In this document: piece by piece, positions 1 to 19,511 of the stretch
Numbering within the stretch: position 1 is the first letter of the stretch
Layout: each line of letters opens with the position of its first letter
Assembly: GCF_048128805.1 (NCBI RefSeq)
Contig: NC_136010.1
Location: 22,333,980-22,397,979, forward strand
Source of the DNA: Centroberyx gerrardi
Lineage: Eukaryota; Chordata; Actinopteri; Beryciformes; Berycidae
Direction of reading: 5' to 3'
Length of the DNA: 64,000 nucleotides
Made by a program: the position numbers and the translations under genes
The notes under the pieces: model-generated
Seen by the model: the letters and a program-made list of their open reading frames with translations, nothing else
What the model was told of the DNA's origin: nothing
Database searches by the model: none

Positions 1-35
1 TAGTTAGCATGAGCAGCGATAGCCACCATGACTGA

Positions 36-8720
<8,685 letters not shown>

Positions 8721-10020
8721 AGGAGACAAGACAGGGAGAAGGCTTCCTTTCCATCTGCCTTCATGGAAAGGGGCCTAGTTTTTTTTTTTGTTTTTTTTTT
8801 CTTTAATTAAATAATCTTAGTGATCACTGTTGTTGTTGTGGTCGTTGTTGTGAAATGGAGAACTTGGTTTGTGATAAATGAAAAAGAGACATTTCTCAGA
8901 TGGCAGCCTATTTCTGTTGTAATGCACTTTATAATGCAGGACTCTGTCCAAATGCCTCTGTCCAAAAATCCTTTTCTGTGAAAACTGAACCACTGTTGCT
9001 GAACACTGGCCAGATTACCAGTATCACTATTTGGATACTCTGGAATGCTTCCTTTCTTCCTGCCTTCATCCTTTTACTCCCTCCTTTCTTTGTTCTGTCC
9101 TTTTTTTATTTCCTCTCCCCTACCTTTACTAATGCAGCTGCCAATCTACAGTTATTGACAACCAGCTCTTACTTGATGTCGTGTCAATTTGGGTCACTTT
9201 GTGTCATGTAATGTTACGTCTGATCAGTTATTTCTTCACTCACCAAAGGGCATTATAAGAGTATCCAAAGGTTAGACTCTGGTGAGAAGGTTTTTGGGTG
9301 GGTGTTGTACAGTATTTGTCACAGCGATACAAACCAATGAGGAGAGACAACCTGGAGTTCATGTGTAGCAATGCTTTGACGTGGTCAACCAATCAGAGTG
9401 AGACTTATGAGAGAAAGAGCTCTATTTGGACTTTGCAAACTACAGAACCCACAATCCTTTGGGGTAAAACTACAAGGGACAAGTCGGCACCCTAACTGCC
9501 CAATACCATCACGTGCCTCTGTTATTACAAATGTACATAATGATAACTCTATGCACCCTATACACATACACACACTTACACACAAGGAAGATATAGGCCA
9601 TGTATGTGCAATGTAGCATCATGTTCTTACCTCATGTGGGTCATTTTAATGGCAAACTAAAGGGAATCTGTTGCAATACTAATAGTTGTCTTGTGGTGCA
9701 ATGTGTCAGCATTTTTTGGGAAATATTAGAAGATGATATCTCTTCATATTTCAAAGCTAACTGGCTAATTGTGTATAATATTGACAAGGTGTTTGTGGAC
9801 CTCTATCCAGTGCGGCTGTCTTCTGATCAGGTTCACCTTGCCTGCCCTTCAGTCTGGATGTCATGGGTGCTCCTTAAAAGGGTCGATTTGAAAACTGTAC
9901 TGCTAGTTTGCTTCACCTGGCACTTATTACATTATGTGTGCTTCCCCATTTTGCTGAAAAATGGCCTGTTAGCGTTCCTCACTGAAGCTAATGCGTACCT
10001 CAGTACCCATCATTCTTTTG
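8721..10020 (+). other. pfkfb1 3' flank / presumed 3' UTR and intergenic DNA
   Basis: No convincing gene. It begins with the T-rich stretch after the pfkfb1 stop codon. The open frame around 9600-10187 has no family resemblance and runs into a SINE, so it is not called. A motif like ACTACAGAACCCACAATCC lies near 9438. Confidence 0.5.
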
Positions 10021-10195
10021 GGGGGACAGCAGGGTGGCATAGTGAGGAGGGAGTGCACCCTGCACCCACAGGACCGAGGTTCAAGGCCCAGTGTGAGCAA
10101 GCATCCGCCCTGCTTAAGTGTTTGAGCAATACACTGAATCCCTACCAGCTCCAGGGGCGCTGCTCTGTATCTGACCCTGACCTTTGACCTCACTG
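10021..10195 (+). mobile_element. tRNA-derived SINE copy 1
   Basis: A tRNA-like head (GGTGGCATAGTGAGG, then B-box-like GAGGTTCAAGGCCC near 10076) is followed by the body module CACTGAATCCCTACCAGC. The same body module recurs at about 20900 and 42970 in the same orientation, which supports one dispersed SINE family. Confidence 0.72.
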
Positions 10196-11821
10196 TGGAA
10201 GGGAGCAACAGAAAAGACTATTTCCCCAGAGGGATCAATTACACATCACATTATTTTCATAAAGGAATGTGTAAGTGTACTTTATTCCCCACTATGTGAC
10301 CATCACCTGACAATTAGCAAACCAACATTCACAATATCAAACCATCCCTTTAATGTCACACGTTCAATTCTTACTATCAGTGGTAGTCTGCAGTGTCAAG
10401 TCAGATATAAACTTGTGTTTCTGCATGTGATCAATTCAAACTGTATCCAGGTTTAACATGTGTGCCATCAGACTCATACTGCTGTTGTAACGCTGCTGTG
10501 TGGTTGTGCCTGTCTTCAGCTTTGTAGTGTGCAGCCACTTATTCAGGACTGTCTAACAGAGCGATGAGAGTGAGAGAGAGAAATAATAACAAAGGAAAAT
10601 ACAAAGGCAATCATTCATGTTTTTAAATCTATATAAAAGGGTTTTATTTTCTGAACTTGAAAAAATATAACACTGTGTCACCTTAAAGTCCAGGCAATAA
10701 AAGTAAAAAACATAACTGACATTGTGTTTGTGTGTGAAATTAACTGTTATTAAACTCTGCACAGAAACGATGAATGAATAATTTATGAGGCTCAACTGAG
10801 GTCAAGCACTAACATACAGTCTGGAAAGTGTCAACAACTTTATTTACATTATAAAAACATACAAACCAGACCTTAGTCAGGCAATCTTTGCAAATTTTTA
10901 ATGACTGTTGTAATCTACTTGGAGTAACTGATGGGTGGAGTTTGCCACATAGGACAATGCAATAAATACTGGAAAGATTCCACCACAGTAACGTATTTGA
11001 AAGACTGTTATATTTTCTGTGACACCATCTATATTGTCCTGACACAGTAATGTCATAACCTGGCCCATTAGGCCATGACAAAAACGGGAAAAGACACCAA
11101 ATGCCAATTAATACAAATTATTTATTGTAATAAAGAAAATAAACTGCAGGGTAACTTCGGATATGAGGTGTGTTAGTCAATGACATCAGTAGTGTTCATG
11201 TGGATGTGTGTGGATAGTGTAGCGTAGGGTGTTGTGGAGTAAAAATAAAACAAAGGCTAAGCAAAACAAAAGGGTGCAGGCGCTGGCAGGGAAGAGAGAG
11301 AGACCTGCCGGAAGCTGGGACTTTCATATCCTGTAGAGCACTGGGCCCGGGTGCTCCAGATCTGGTTGGACACTGCAATCAGCTCCTCAAATACTGATTG
11401 ACCCAGGCCTGATTCAGACACATCTGGCAAACAAAGCTACAGTGCTTTTTGAATACAACAATATATCCATCTCTGTAACAAATTAATGAATTAATCCCCT
11501 CTGGGACATATCAATATATAAGGAATCAACTCTGAGTTGATTCCTTTTTAGTTTTGGTACTAACAACTGCAAATCCGGTAGACTATGACTCCTTCACTTA
11601 CTGCCAAAAAGAGGAAAATATATATGTTGGCTTAAACTGGGAAGTAAACCCCCTCCATCTCTGACACAAAAACACACTTAAAAAAAAATAAAAAAATAGT
11701 TAAAGCAGAGTTGATGGCTTCTCTCCTTTCCTCCAAGCATCATCCCAAAATAAATAAATAAAATTAAGAAAGGAAAAAGAACAACAACAAAAAAACATGC
11801 ATGTAACGTGTAAACATGGGG
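10196..11821. other. convergent 3' ends of pfkfb1 and nsmce3
   Basis: No coding exon recognised. The reverse complement holds AATAAA at 11121-11126, a plausible polyadenylation signal for minus-strand nsmce3, which would give a 3' UTR of about 0.7 kb. The rest is AT-rich without a recognisable family. Confidence 0.5.
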
Positions 11822-14800
11822 TTATCTCTGACTACTAGTGCTGGCCTGGGTGGAGTTGGGGTTGGAGTTGGGGTTGGTGGCTTCTTTGTACTGCTGGCTC
11901 CAGCTCTGAGGGTCCCGGTCATGGAGCTGAGACAGAGAAAATAACAGAAACACCAAATCACCATTACTTACACTGGCAGGCAGGCATACTGTGTGTTCAC
12001 ACACTACTGAGGTGGGTGGGTGGATCTTACCTGACCCATGAACTCCAGGATTTTGACTTTTGACACTTCCAATTCGGCGCGTTGACCCCAGCGGAATTCA
12101 TACTCAATCGGCTCTGTGTGGGGGATTCGCACATACTCCAGGTATCTGGACACACACACACACACACACACACAATAAGGTAGAAAACGAAGCGTGTCAT
12201 CCGGTATGGAGCATTCTTCAGAAAACCCTTTGACAAGAGAGTTCTCCTCAAAAGAGGCAAACATTACACTAGATACAGCATACATGTTCTTGTATGTTTA
12301 GATATAGTGCCTAAAATATCCTATACAACTAGCTACATCATTATATGGTAGAAATATAATACTACTGATATCTTGCAGAAACCTTGTATCTCCAATCTTG
12401 CTATTTTCTTAACTGTAATTGACAGCAGTCATTGTGTCCCATCTGTAGAAAATGTTTTATGACCCTGGGACTAAACCAAACCACAGAAAGTCCATTGTAA
12501 AATGTCAAAAATGCATAGGTCTCTACTGAAAACTTAGCCAGTGTTTCACAATTCTGAATTGACTGTGGAGATATGAGGCCTCTGCAGGACACAGACGATA
12601 TATAACCTAAGTTAGCATAAAGAGGCAAATAACAATAATAATGTATGGAGTCAGTGCTGGTCCAGCCACTCTGCTGTAGTGGTCTGGGTCTCTTCCACTG
12701 TCCTGCTGCTCTGTGGTGTGGTATAAACCAGAGTCTATGGTCTGACAGACACTGGCTCTGAACACACCAGTACAGTACTTGTATTACATAGCGACTATAC
12801 ACATTGATCCCAGCAAGGCTTGAACCTGGGACCTTCTGATTACAGACCTGCTGCATTAGAACACTGAGCCATCGGGTTGAAAGCTGTGAGAACGGGCCAG
12901 GATAGCCCAGACATTCACACTTTCAGACTTGGGGGAGGGGAGAGGAGAAAGTAGGATGTTGGGGAGGGGTGCACAACAAAGTGAACGTTTTCTCCATTTA
13001 ACCAACCCAACAACCCATCTGCTTTGCAAGGAACTGGGAGAGGGAAAAAGAAAAGGAAGCTACTTAAAAACAATTGAGACGGGTTCTCACCTTTGACGCA
13101 CAAACTCGTCTGTGACCACCCGCTTAACATCACCAAACTCTTCATGTTTCTCTCTGGAGAACAGCACAACAATAACTCATCATCAGGCAATATGAACAAA
13201 TAAAAAATATGACCAATATGTCAAGTCATTTATGATCTGGGGCAAACTACATACATACACACATAATATACAAAAAACTCCTGCCTTACCCGGGGTCAAC
13301 GCGTAGTTTCTTGAGCGTATTCCAGATGAGGTCTGAAGCACAAGACATGACCAGACATTTTTTCACATGGTGTACTTAACATGTGCAATTTAGCCTCATT
13401 ATCAGGACAACATGAAGATTCAGTGAATGGGTGGATTAATCAGGGTGTCTACAGGTATAAACAAGTTAAATTTAAGACTTTTTAAGACCTTTTTAATACC
13501 ACTTTAAATTAAATTTAAGACCAAACTTGCGATGGAAATACACACCAAAAGTGAAAATATACTCTTTCCAAGTAAACACATTGATATCAGTTCAAAATGA
13601 ACACTAAGGTAAAATGACAATAATTGGTTGAGTTTAAGAACATTGTCCAAATGTGTTTATTAATGTGAAAAGAAAAAATATCATCGTTGTCCTAAATGAT
13701 ATTTATTATTACAGTATTCTCAGAACATTTAAGGCCCATTCACACCTAGAGCGACAACTATAAAGATAACTATAACGATATGCTGTTGCTCAAATGTTCA
13801 CACTATAACGATGTCGGTGCAGAATATTCAGAGAAAAAATGGAGCATGATTACTTTACCGACGTGCTTTTATTTTACTCGCTCTCTAAAGTAAATGACAC
13901 CGCCGATTTGGGTTCATGAATTGCCGCAAAAGAGAGAGGAGATGGCAGATAATAATGCTCTTTTATGGCGCTTTCATTACATTATTGTGCTTTGTTTATT
14001 TGAGAGCTAATGGCCACCAAGTGAAGCTATTCATTTCTTTACCAGTAGGTGACTCTGCACACCACATCTACTGTGGATCAAAGAGTAAAGTCTCCTGTAG
14101 CCCATGCTGAGAGAAACACCTGTAACTTCACCGTGGCTGAACGGGTTTCAACAGGCTACTGGAGGGCTCTGTTGTTACCTCCCGGTCATATTGAACATGG
14201 GATAATAGCGCATTTGCGGTCAGGTTGGCCAAGACATGATGCCATAATGCCAGAAGTTATCGATTTAACTAACTTCCAAGTCAGTAAACAGCCTTACCGC
14301 TAATCCCAAACTCTTCCGCTCCCGACCGGTTTGTCAAGTTTCTTTTCAACATTTTTAGAGGCGATGGTCTTTGTCAAATAGCGCCGGGTTCCTCTGGACT
14401 TCTGTAATCAGTTCCTCAGCAAGCAACACGCCATCACTGCAGTGAATCAGTGAACTACCGAATTCTCCCACCCCATCCTTTGTAGAACTTTAGTTTGATT
14501 GGCTGAAAATGTTTTATCGTTGTCTCTACATCCAAAAAAAAACAGGCATTGCGCGCATACCGGAAATTCTCGCGGTGACAACGTGACTAAAAAATATTTA
14601 AGACCCATCCAATCTGAATTTAAGACAATTTAATACTTTTTAAGGCCTTTTATTAGTAAATGTCTATTTAAGACATTTTAAGACTTTTTAAGGACCCGCG
14701 GCCACCCTGTTAATACATGCGTACATGGACAGATGAATGGATGCTTGAGTAATCCAGAAAGGCATATCACTCACTTTCTTTGACAGTGCCTCCTTTCATG

Positions 14801-16499
14801 AAAACGATGCTCAGGATCACAAAGAGCAGACCCATCTTTGGATTGCTAGGGCTTTTACACACCAGGAAAACAAGAAGATTAATTAATATACCGACAAATA
14901 TGCACAGAAGATCGTGCTGACACTAAAAGATATACACTTCAATTGAACATTTCAAGCATTTGATATGATTCATCAAAATGAATGCAATAACGTTAAGAAC
15001 AGATACTTAAAGTCACATATAGTTATGGATCCAAACAGATACTCACTTGCTCAGTGGGGCTCCTTCAACTGTCTCCATCTTATTGATCAGTATGTACACA
15101 TGATTTTTAGTGTCAATTTCAACCAGTTTAAGACCGAATACCTGCCCGAAAGAGTGGAAAAGAAAAAAGACAAAGAAAGAGATAGGGGGATATTGTGTTA
15201 GGCGTAAGAGAGAATTCAAAAAGACTGCCAAAGATGGGAGGGAGAGTGGTTGAGAAGGATTTTTCTTTTAAATCTGACATTTTTTAGCAGATGCTAAGGT
15301 TGCCCCTGATCCTCTCAGTCTGTACACACCTGCTCAAAGGTACGTGCTGCTCTCTTCATGATCTCAGGGTAGATGTTTCTGTACTCTTTCACCACATGTT
15401 TCACAATGTCTAGAGGATAGAGAAAGAGGAGGAATGGATTAGATTAAAATATACACATGATCAATCTTTATGTGTGTGTGTGTGTGGCTCATACCTGCTC
15501 GGCGGATGGGAATCTTCTTTTGGTCCCTCACTAGAAAGTACTGCACCACCTCTGCTGTCTACAGGACAGACAGACAAAGTGTGTGATAAAGCATTAAATA
15601 AAAGACCAAGATGAGTTTTTTCATTTGAACGATGCTACAGTACGTGTGTGTGTGTGTGTTACCTTTTGGTCGACCTGTGCAGGTGTGAGCCTCTCCAGTC
15701 CTCTCTGGACCTGTGATGTACTCGGCTGAGTAAATGTTATGTCATCGTCCTCTTCCTCACCCTGCAAGGTGTCAGAGCGCTGAAACATGTAAACACACAC
15801 TCAGAAACCTTTATTAATGTGTTATCGCTACCCCATTATCATAACCATTATCAGAAAATATGACCAGGGTTTCCCCACAGTGTGTTGTCACCCAGATGGG
15901 CCACCTAGGTTAATTCCATACTGAAATTACTAATATGTTTTGAGTTACCTCTATGTCAATCACTATGAAAATGACATCTTCATATGCCTTTTCAGAATTT
16001 AGCATTGCATTAATGTATGGCCCTGAAAAATATTTAATGATTCTGACATCATGCTGCCATAAATTTACTATTGGGTCCCCATCAGGCTAACTTTTCTGTG
16101 GGTATCCCGGTGTAACTCAAGTCACAGGGATGGAGTATGTTACTAGCAGTGACAGGGAGTAGAGCTACAGAACAGGATGATAGACAAATGAAAGGGGTTT
16201 CTAAACTTAATGTCATGGATTCCCAAAGTACAGATGAAACCCCATTTGAGGGGTCCCAGGGAAGATGGGTAACGTTAAATTGATTATACATTTTCTATCT
16301 GGGATAATTTCAAGTGATTTTAATTCTAGAGAAGTTCAGCTATTCCTCATTTTGCTGATCTGAGGTGACATACTATCCAGGAGAGCTAACATGTGTCTGA
16401 ACAGATTTGTCAACACTGCATATCTCTTACCCGCGGTAACGACGCTGCTTTGCTCTGAGAAGAGTTCTGTGTGTTGGACAGTCTCTTTCTCTGCGTCAT
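11822..16499 (-). CDS. nsmce3: non-SMC element 3 homologue (MAGE-domain SMC5/6 subunit)
   Basis: NSE3 pairs with the RING E3 NSE1 and the kleisin NSE4 in the nuclear SMC5/6 complex, which acts in recombinational repair and replication-fork stability. Ten exons, in transcription order: 16431-16499, 15663-15779, 15495-15558, 15330-15409, 15047-15141, 14775-14845, 13290-13332, 13091-13153, 12031-12145, 11822-11926. They total 822 nt, or 273 residues plus TAA. A basic/Ser-rich N-terminus (MTQRKRLSNTQNSSQ) and acidic segment lead into the MAGE homology domain from about residue 50. Recognisable blocks are VVQYFLVRDQKKIPIRRA, VFGLKLVEIDTKNHVYILIN, GLLFVILSIVFMKGGTV and YLEYVRIPHTEPIEYEFRWG. The tail is Asn/Pro/Ser-rich. 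The start is the first ATG after a good acceptor (cut at 16515), implying a non-coding exon around 16846-16930. The gene is multi-exon, unlike the intronless human NSMCE3. Confidence 0.93.
12575..12880 (-). mobile_element. tRNA-type SINE in an nsmce3 intron
   Basis: Read on the minus strand from about 12874, a tRNA-like head starts with GATGGCTCAGTG and carries a B-box-like CAGGTTCAAGCC near 12810-12825. The unrelated-looking tail runs leftward. The left boundary is uncertain. Confidence 0.55.
13441..14709. mobile_element. non-autonomous DNA transposon with CAGGGTG/CACCCTG ends
   Basis: The element starts CAGGGTGTCTACAGG at 13441 and ends GGCCACCCTG at 14709. Both subterminal zones are full of TTTAAGAC/TTTTTAA runs in mirrored orientation. 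The 5-mer TTAAT flanks both sides (13436-13440 and 14710-14714), suggesting a TTAA-type target duplication. An inner segment near 13735-14530 (ACTATAACGAT motifs) looks like a second, nested MITE also seen near 45340. No intact transposase frame. Confidence 0.68.
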
Positions 16500-16935
16500 G
16501 GTGACACACTTTGTCTGGGCGACGAATAAAAAACAACCACAGTCAATTATTGCTACCTGTGACATTAAAAAACACAAACACAGTCAATTCAATGTTCTGC
16601 ATATGGCTTTACGACGAATTTTGTCTACAAGAACAGATTTAACCCGGGCTAGAAGACACGGAAGTGACACAGATAACCGTAAACTAGCTAGCTAACGTGA
16701 AAGCTACCGTTAGCTGTCCCAAAACAAAGACTACCTAACACAAAACAGACTAAATAAACATGCTATCCCAACTTGAGTCGGAGCAGACCACAGTACAAAT
16801 TCACAACCTGAGTAGGAAGCGACCGCCCTCACTGAAAGTACTCACTCTCTTTGCCTAAATGCAAACTTCTCTGATTTTGTTCCTCAACTGACAAATTCCC
16901 GCTAGTCTGGTTTGTGTGAGGCGCACGTTGATGAC
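16500..16935 (-). promoter_or_regulatory. nsmce3 upstream region with probable non-coding first exon
   Basis: On the minus strand a donor GTGAGT lies at 16840-16845. An acceptor (CGCCCAG) is cut at 16515, 15 bases before the ATG. A leader exon of up to about 85 bases (16846-16930) is therefore plausible. An ETS-like ACGGAAGTGA is at 16659-16668. Transcription start unknown. Confidence 0.45.
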
Positions 16936-16958
16936 GTATATCCGCGGCCGATTTGTTG

Positions 16959-17029
<71 letters not shown>
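16959..17029. repeat. (GT)n microsatellite
   Basis: GT run with occasional GC interruptions, in the nsmce3-slc25a20 intergenic region. Confidence 0.9.
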
Positions 17030-17033
<4 letters not shown>

Positions 17034-17039
17034 TGACTT

Positions 17040-17285
17040 TAGTCACTTTCAGGGACACACACCAGACTTAAGACCAGTTGATTGGGGATGGCTTGTGCAA
17101 TTGGGGACAAAAGCTGTGTCCCCAATTGGTAAAAAGCTGATTTTTGGGTCAGTGGTTAAGGTTAGGGTTAGGTTAAGGTTAGGGTTAGGGTTAGGGTTAG
17201 GGTTAGGTTAAGGGTTAGGGTAAGTCTCCAGGAAATGAATGTAAGTCTATGTAAATACCCCAAAAGTTACTTAAGTAAGACTGTG
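17040..17285. repeat. dispersed repeat carrying interstitial telomere-like TTAGGG units
   Basis: A GTCCCCAATTGG-rich segment is followed at 17158-17222 by about ten TTAGGG/TTAAGG units and then GTCTCCAGGAAATGAATG. I recall this arrangement from widespread teleost repeats, so an old chromosome end is not implied. Confidence 0.7.
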
Positions 17286-17291
17286 TGCGTG

Positions 17292-17354
<63 letters not shown>

Positions 17355-17365
17355 GTGTGTGTGTT
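17283..17365. repeat. (GT)n microsatellite
   Basis: Long GT run with a few GC and CC variants. Confidence 0.9.
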
Positions 17366-18119
17366 TAGAGAGTGGAAGGCATACAACAGTTTCAGAATCA
17401 ACATATATATGAATTTATAATATTTATTATTAATAATGAATTATTATTATTAATCATTAAATCGATTTTTCAACAGAAACAACCTCATTAAAATAACAAT
17501 GCATGATAAAAATATATACCTATAAAATCTATAAAAATAAAATAAATATGGTATGGGTCACATTGGGTTAATAATGCATAAAGTTTTATTCTTCATCAAT
17601 TTCTAGGTTTCCCCAAAGAAAGATGTATAGCCTACTACCTTTTTAAAACTTGTCAACAGTGGTGGAGTTTTAATACATTTACAATGTATAGTGTATTTCA
17701 AGTTAAATTAAATTTCAGGAATTTCACTTTTTTATAAATGTGACAAATTTGATATTGTCTGGTAAGAATGATGCTAGTATAATAATTTCGCATCGAATCC
17801 AATTTTGCATTAAGATATAAGGTCATAGAATAAACGATATGTGGTCTGCTGGTCTTTTAACATTATTACGGATTTGTGTTGCCATGGAATTTATATTTTT
17901 AAAATCTTAAAATCTTTTTCAAATCCCCGTCATACAGGCTACCTGAGTGATAAGATTTAGACTATTAATCATATTTTAGAGTCGTTGTAAATTTCATGAA
18001 GGATGTCACCAACAAATAAATATCTGTGGTCAGCTCTAGGGAATGATCACATAAATCATTTAGCCCAATTTCCCCATGGGGATTATTGAAGTTTTGTCTA
18101 ATCTAATTGTATGATCACA
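17366..18119. other. AT-rich intergenic DNA
   Basis: No gene, exon or recognisable repeat family seen; AT-rich with short TTATTA tracts. Confidence 0.5.
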
Positions 18120-18771
18120 CCCGAACGAAAAAGAACTACATCGTAGAATACTTTTTTGAGGGAAAATATACAAACATCACTGCAAAAGCACAAGTAATAA
18201 TAAGCACAGATATATGAATATCACAGAGATGCCATAGGAAGTAAACGTAGGCTACGATAAGGTCACTATAACAGAAACACTATAAATATAGGCTATAAAC
18301 TATAAATGGTAGGACAAAGCCTACTTGCTGTGATTTTGCTGTGATTTGCAATGACCTTATCATAATTTGTGGTATTTTTAGTCTCCTATGGCATCACTAG
18401 GCTATAATATTACTAAAATATTCCTAGAGGGAGTTTTGAGTTTATAGGGGTTTTTCTTTGTAGAGTTTATCAAGGAATTACTATAATAATTTTCCGTAAG
18501 GATTATTCCCATAAGAGGGGAATGCAGCATGGGAGCAAGACAGTCCAGGTGTGCAGAGAGAGAGAGACGGGGAGTTTCAGCACCGCGGACAGCGACATTT
18601 CCAATTTACTGCTACATCAGTAGCCAAAGGAAGCGATGGACTGCATGGACCCCTGCTGCTCACTTTACCATCTGTAAAACAAGCAAGCCTACTTCAAGGC
18701 AGTCTTTAAGCCTGTGTGGAGCAAGTTAAATTTAGTGTACGGTCGCCACAGCCAGAGGTCGTTGTTGCTGT

Positions 18772-18850
<79 letters not shown>

Positions 18851-19235
18851 GTTTGACTGATCATTCACGAAAAAAAACTATAGTAATCCTAACATTTAGA
18901 AGGATACCATAGAAATACAAAAAACACAGCAACGCTTAACTCACTAGTTAAGTCCCTGTGGGAATGTTAATGTTATAGGAATATTATAGTAGTGCTATAG
19001 AAGATAAAATACTATAACATACTATAAGGTCACTGTAAACTCACTATTGAGTACCAGGCACGCGCCTAGCCCCTATAGTAATATTATAGGAATGCTATAG
19101 TGATACCACAGGAGACGAAAAAATACCGTTAAGTAAGGTAGCCTATAAGGTACAAGGTCCCTATAAACTCACTATAGAGAACCACAGACACGGTAGGAAC
19201 ATTATATAGGTATTCTAATGAATTTTTCGTTCGGG
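18120..19235. mobile_element. putative non-autonomous DNA element with CCCGAACGAAAA inverted ends
   Basis: CCCGAACGAAAA at 18120-18131 is matched by its exact reverse complement at 19224-19235. Both flanks hold many ACTATAG/CTATAGT and CCTATGG motifs in opposed orientation (about 18200-18480 and 18860-19210). A long GA run and about 250 bp of unique DNA lie in the middle. No transposase. No clear target duplication, so the boundaries are tentative. A related end fragment lies at 19821-20025. Confidence 0.55.
18775..18850. repeat. (GA)n microsatellite
   Basis: About 75 bases of uninterrupted GA inside the putative element at 18120-19235. Confidence 0.92.
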
Positions 19236-19284
19236 AGAGACGCTTTCGGTTCAGTGAAGGCAAAGTCCAGTGACGTGGCGACAG

Positions 19285-19349
19285 ACAGGCAGCTAGACAG
19301 ACAGACAGACAGACAGGCAGGTAGACAGACAGACAGACAGACAGGCAGC

Positions 19350-19383
<34 letters not shown>

Positions 19384-19384
19384 G
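19285..19384. repeat. (GACA)n microsatellite upstream of slc25a20
   Basis: GACA runs broken by GGCAG(C/G)TA units, ending about 130 bases before the slc25a20 start codon. It may lie in the promoter or 5' UTR. Confidence 0.88.
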
Positions 19385-19511
19385 CACAACACGTGTCTAA
19401 CCGCTCCTATCAGAGGAGTAGCGGGTGTTTGCGGACTGTCAGGTCGGTGTGAAGGGGAGTGTGGCCGGCTGGCTGGCTGGTCGGGCAGGGCAGAGAGACA
19501 GAGAGGAGAGG

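Noticed and set aside
10076-10092. Possible tRNA genes at B-box-like sequences (10076, 12815, 22500, 42915)
   Set aside because: No cloverleaf with acceptor and anticodon stems could be seen. They share a body module with other copies and are SINE heads.
9600-10187. A 195-codon open frame downstream of pfkfb1
   Set aside because: No resemblance to any family, no splice or codon support, and its last third lies in a SINE. It looks like a chance open frame.
12401-12856. A 151-codon minus-strand frame in an nsmce3 intron
   Set aside because: Falls within a SINE and a normal intron whose flanking exons join in phase.
16912-17222. TTAGGG array as a true telomere or chromosome end
   Set aside because: Short, degenerate, and embedded in sequence recalled from dispersed fish repeats, with ordinary genes on both sides.
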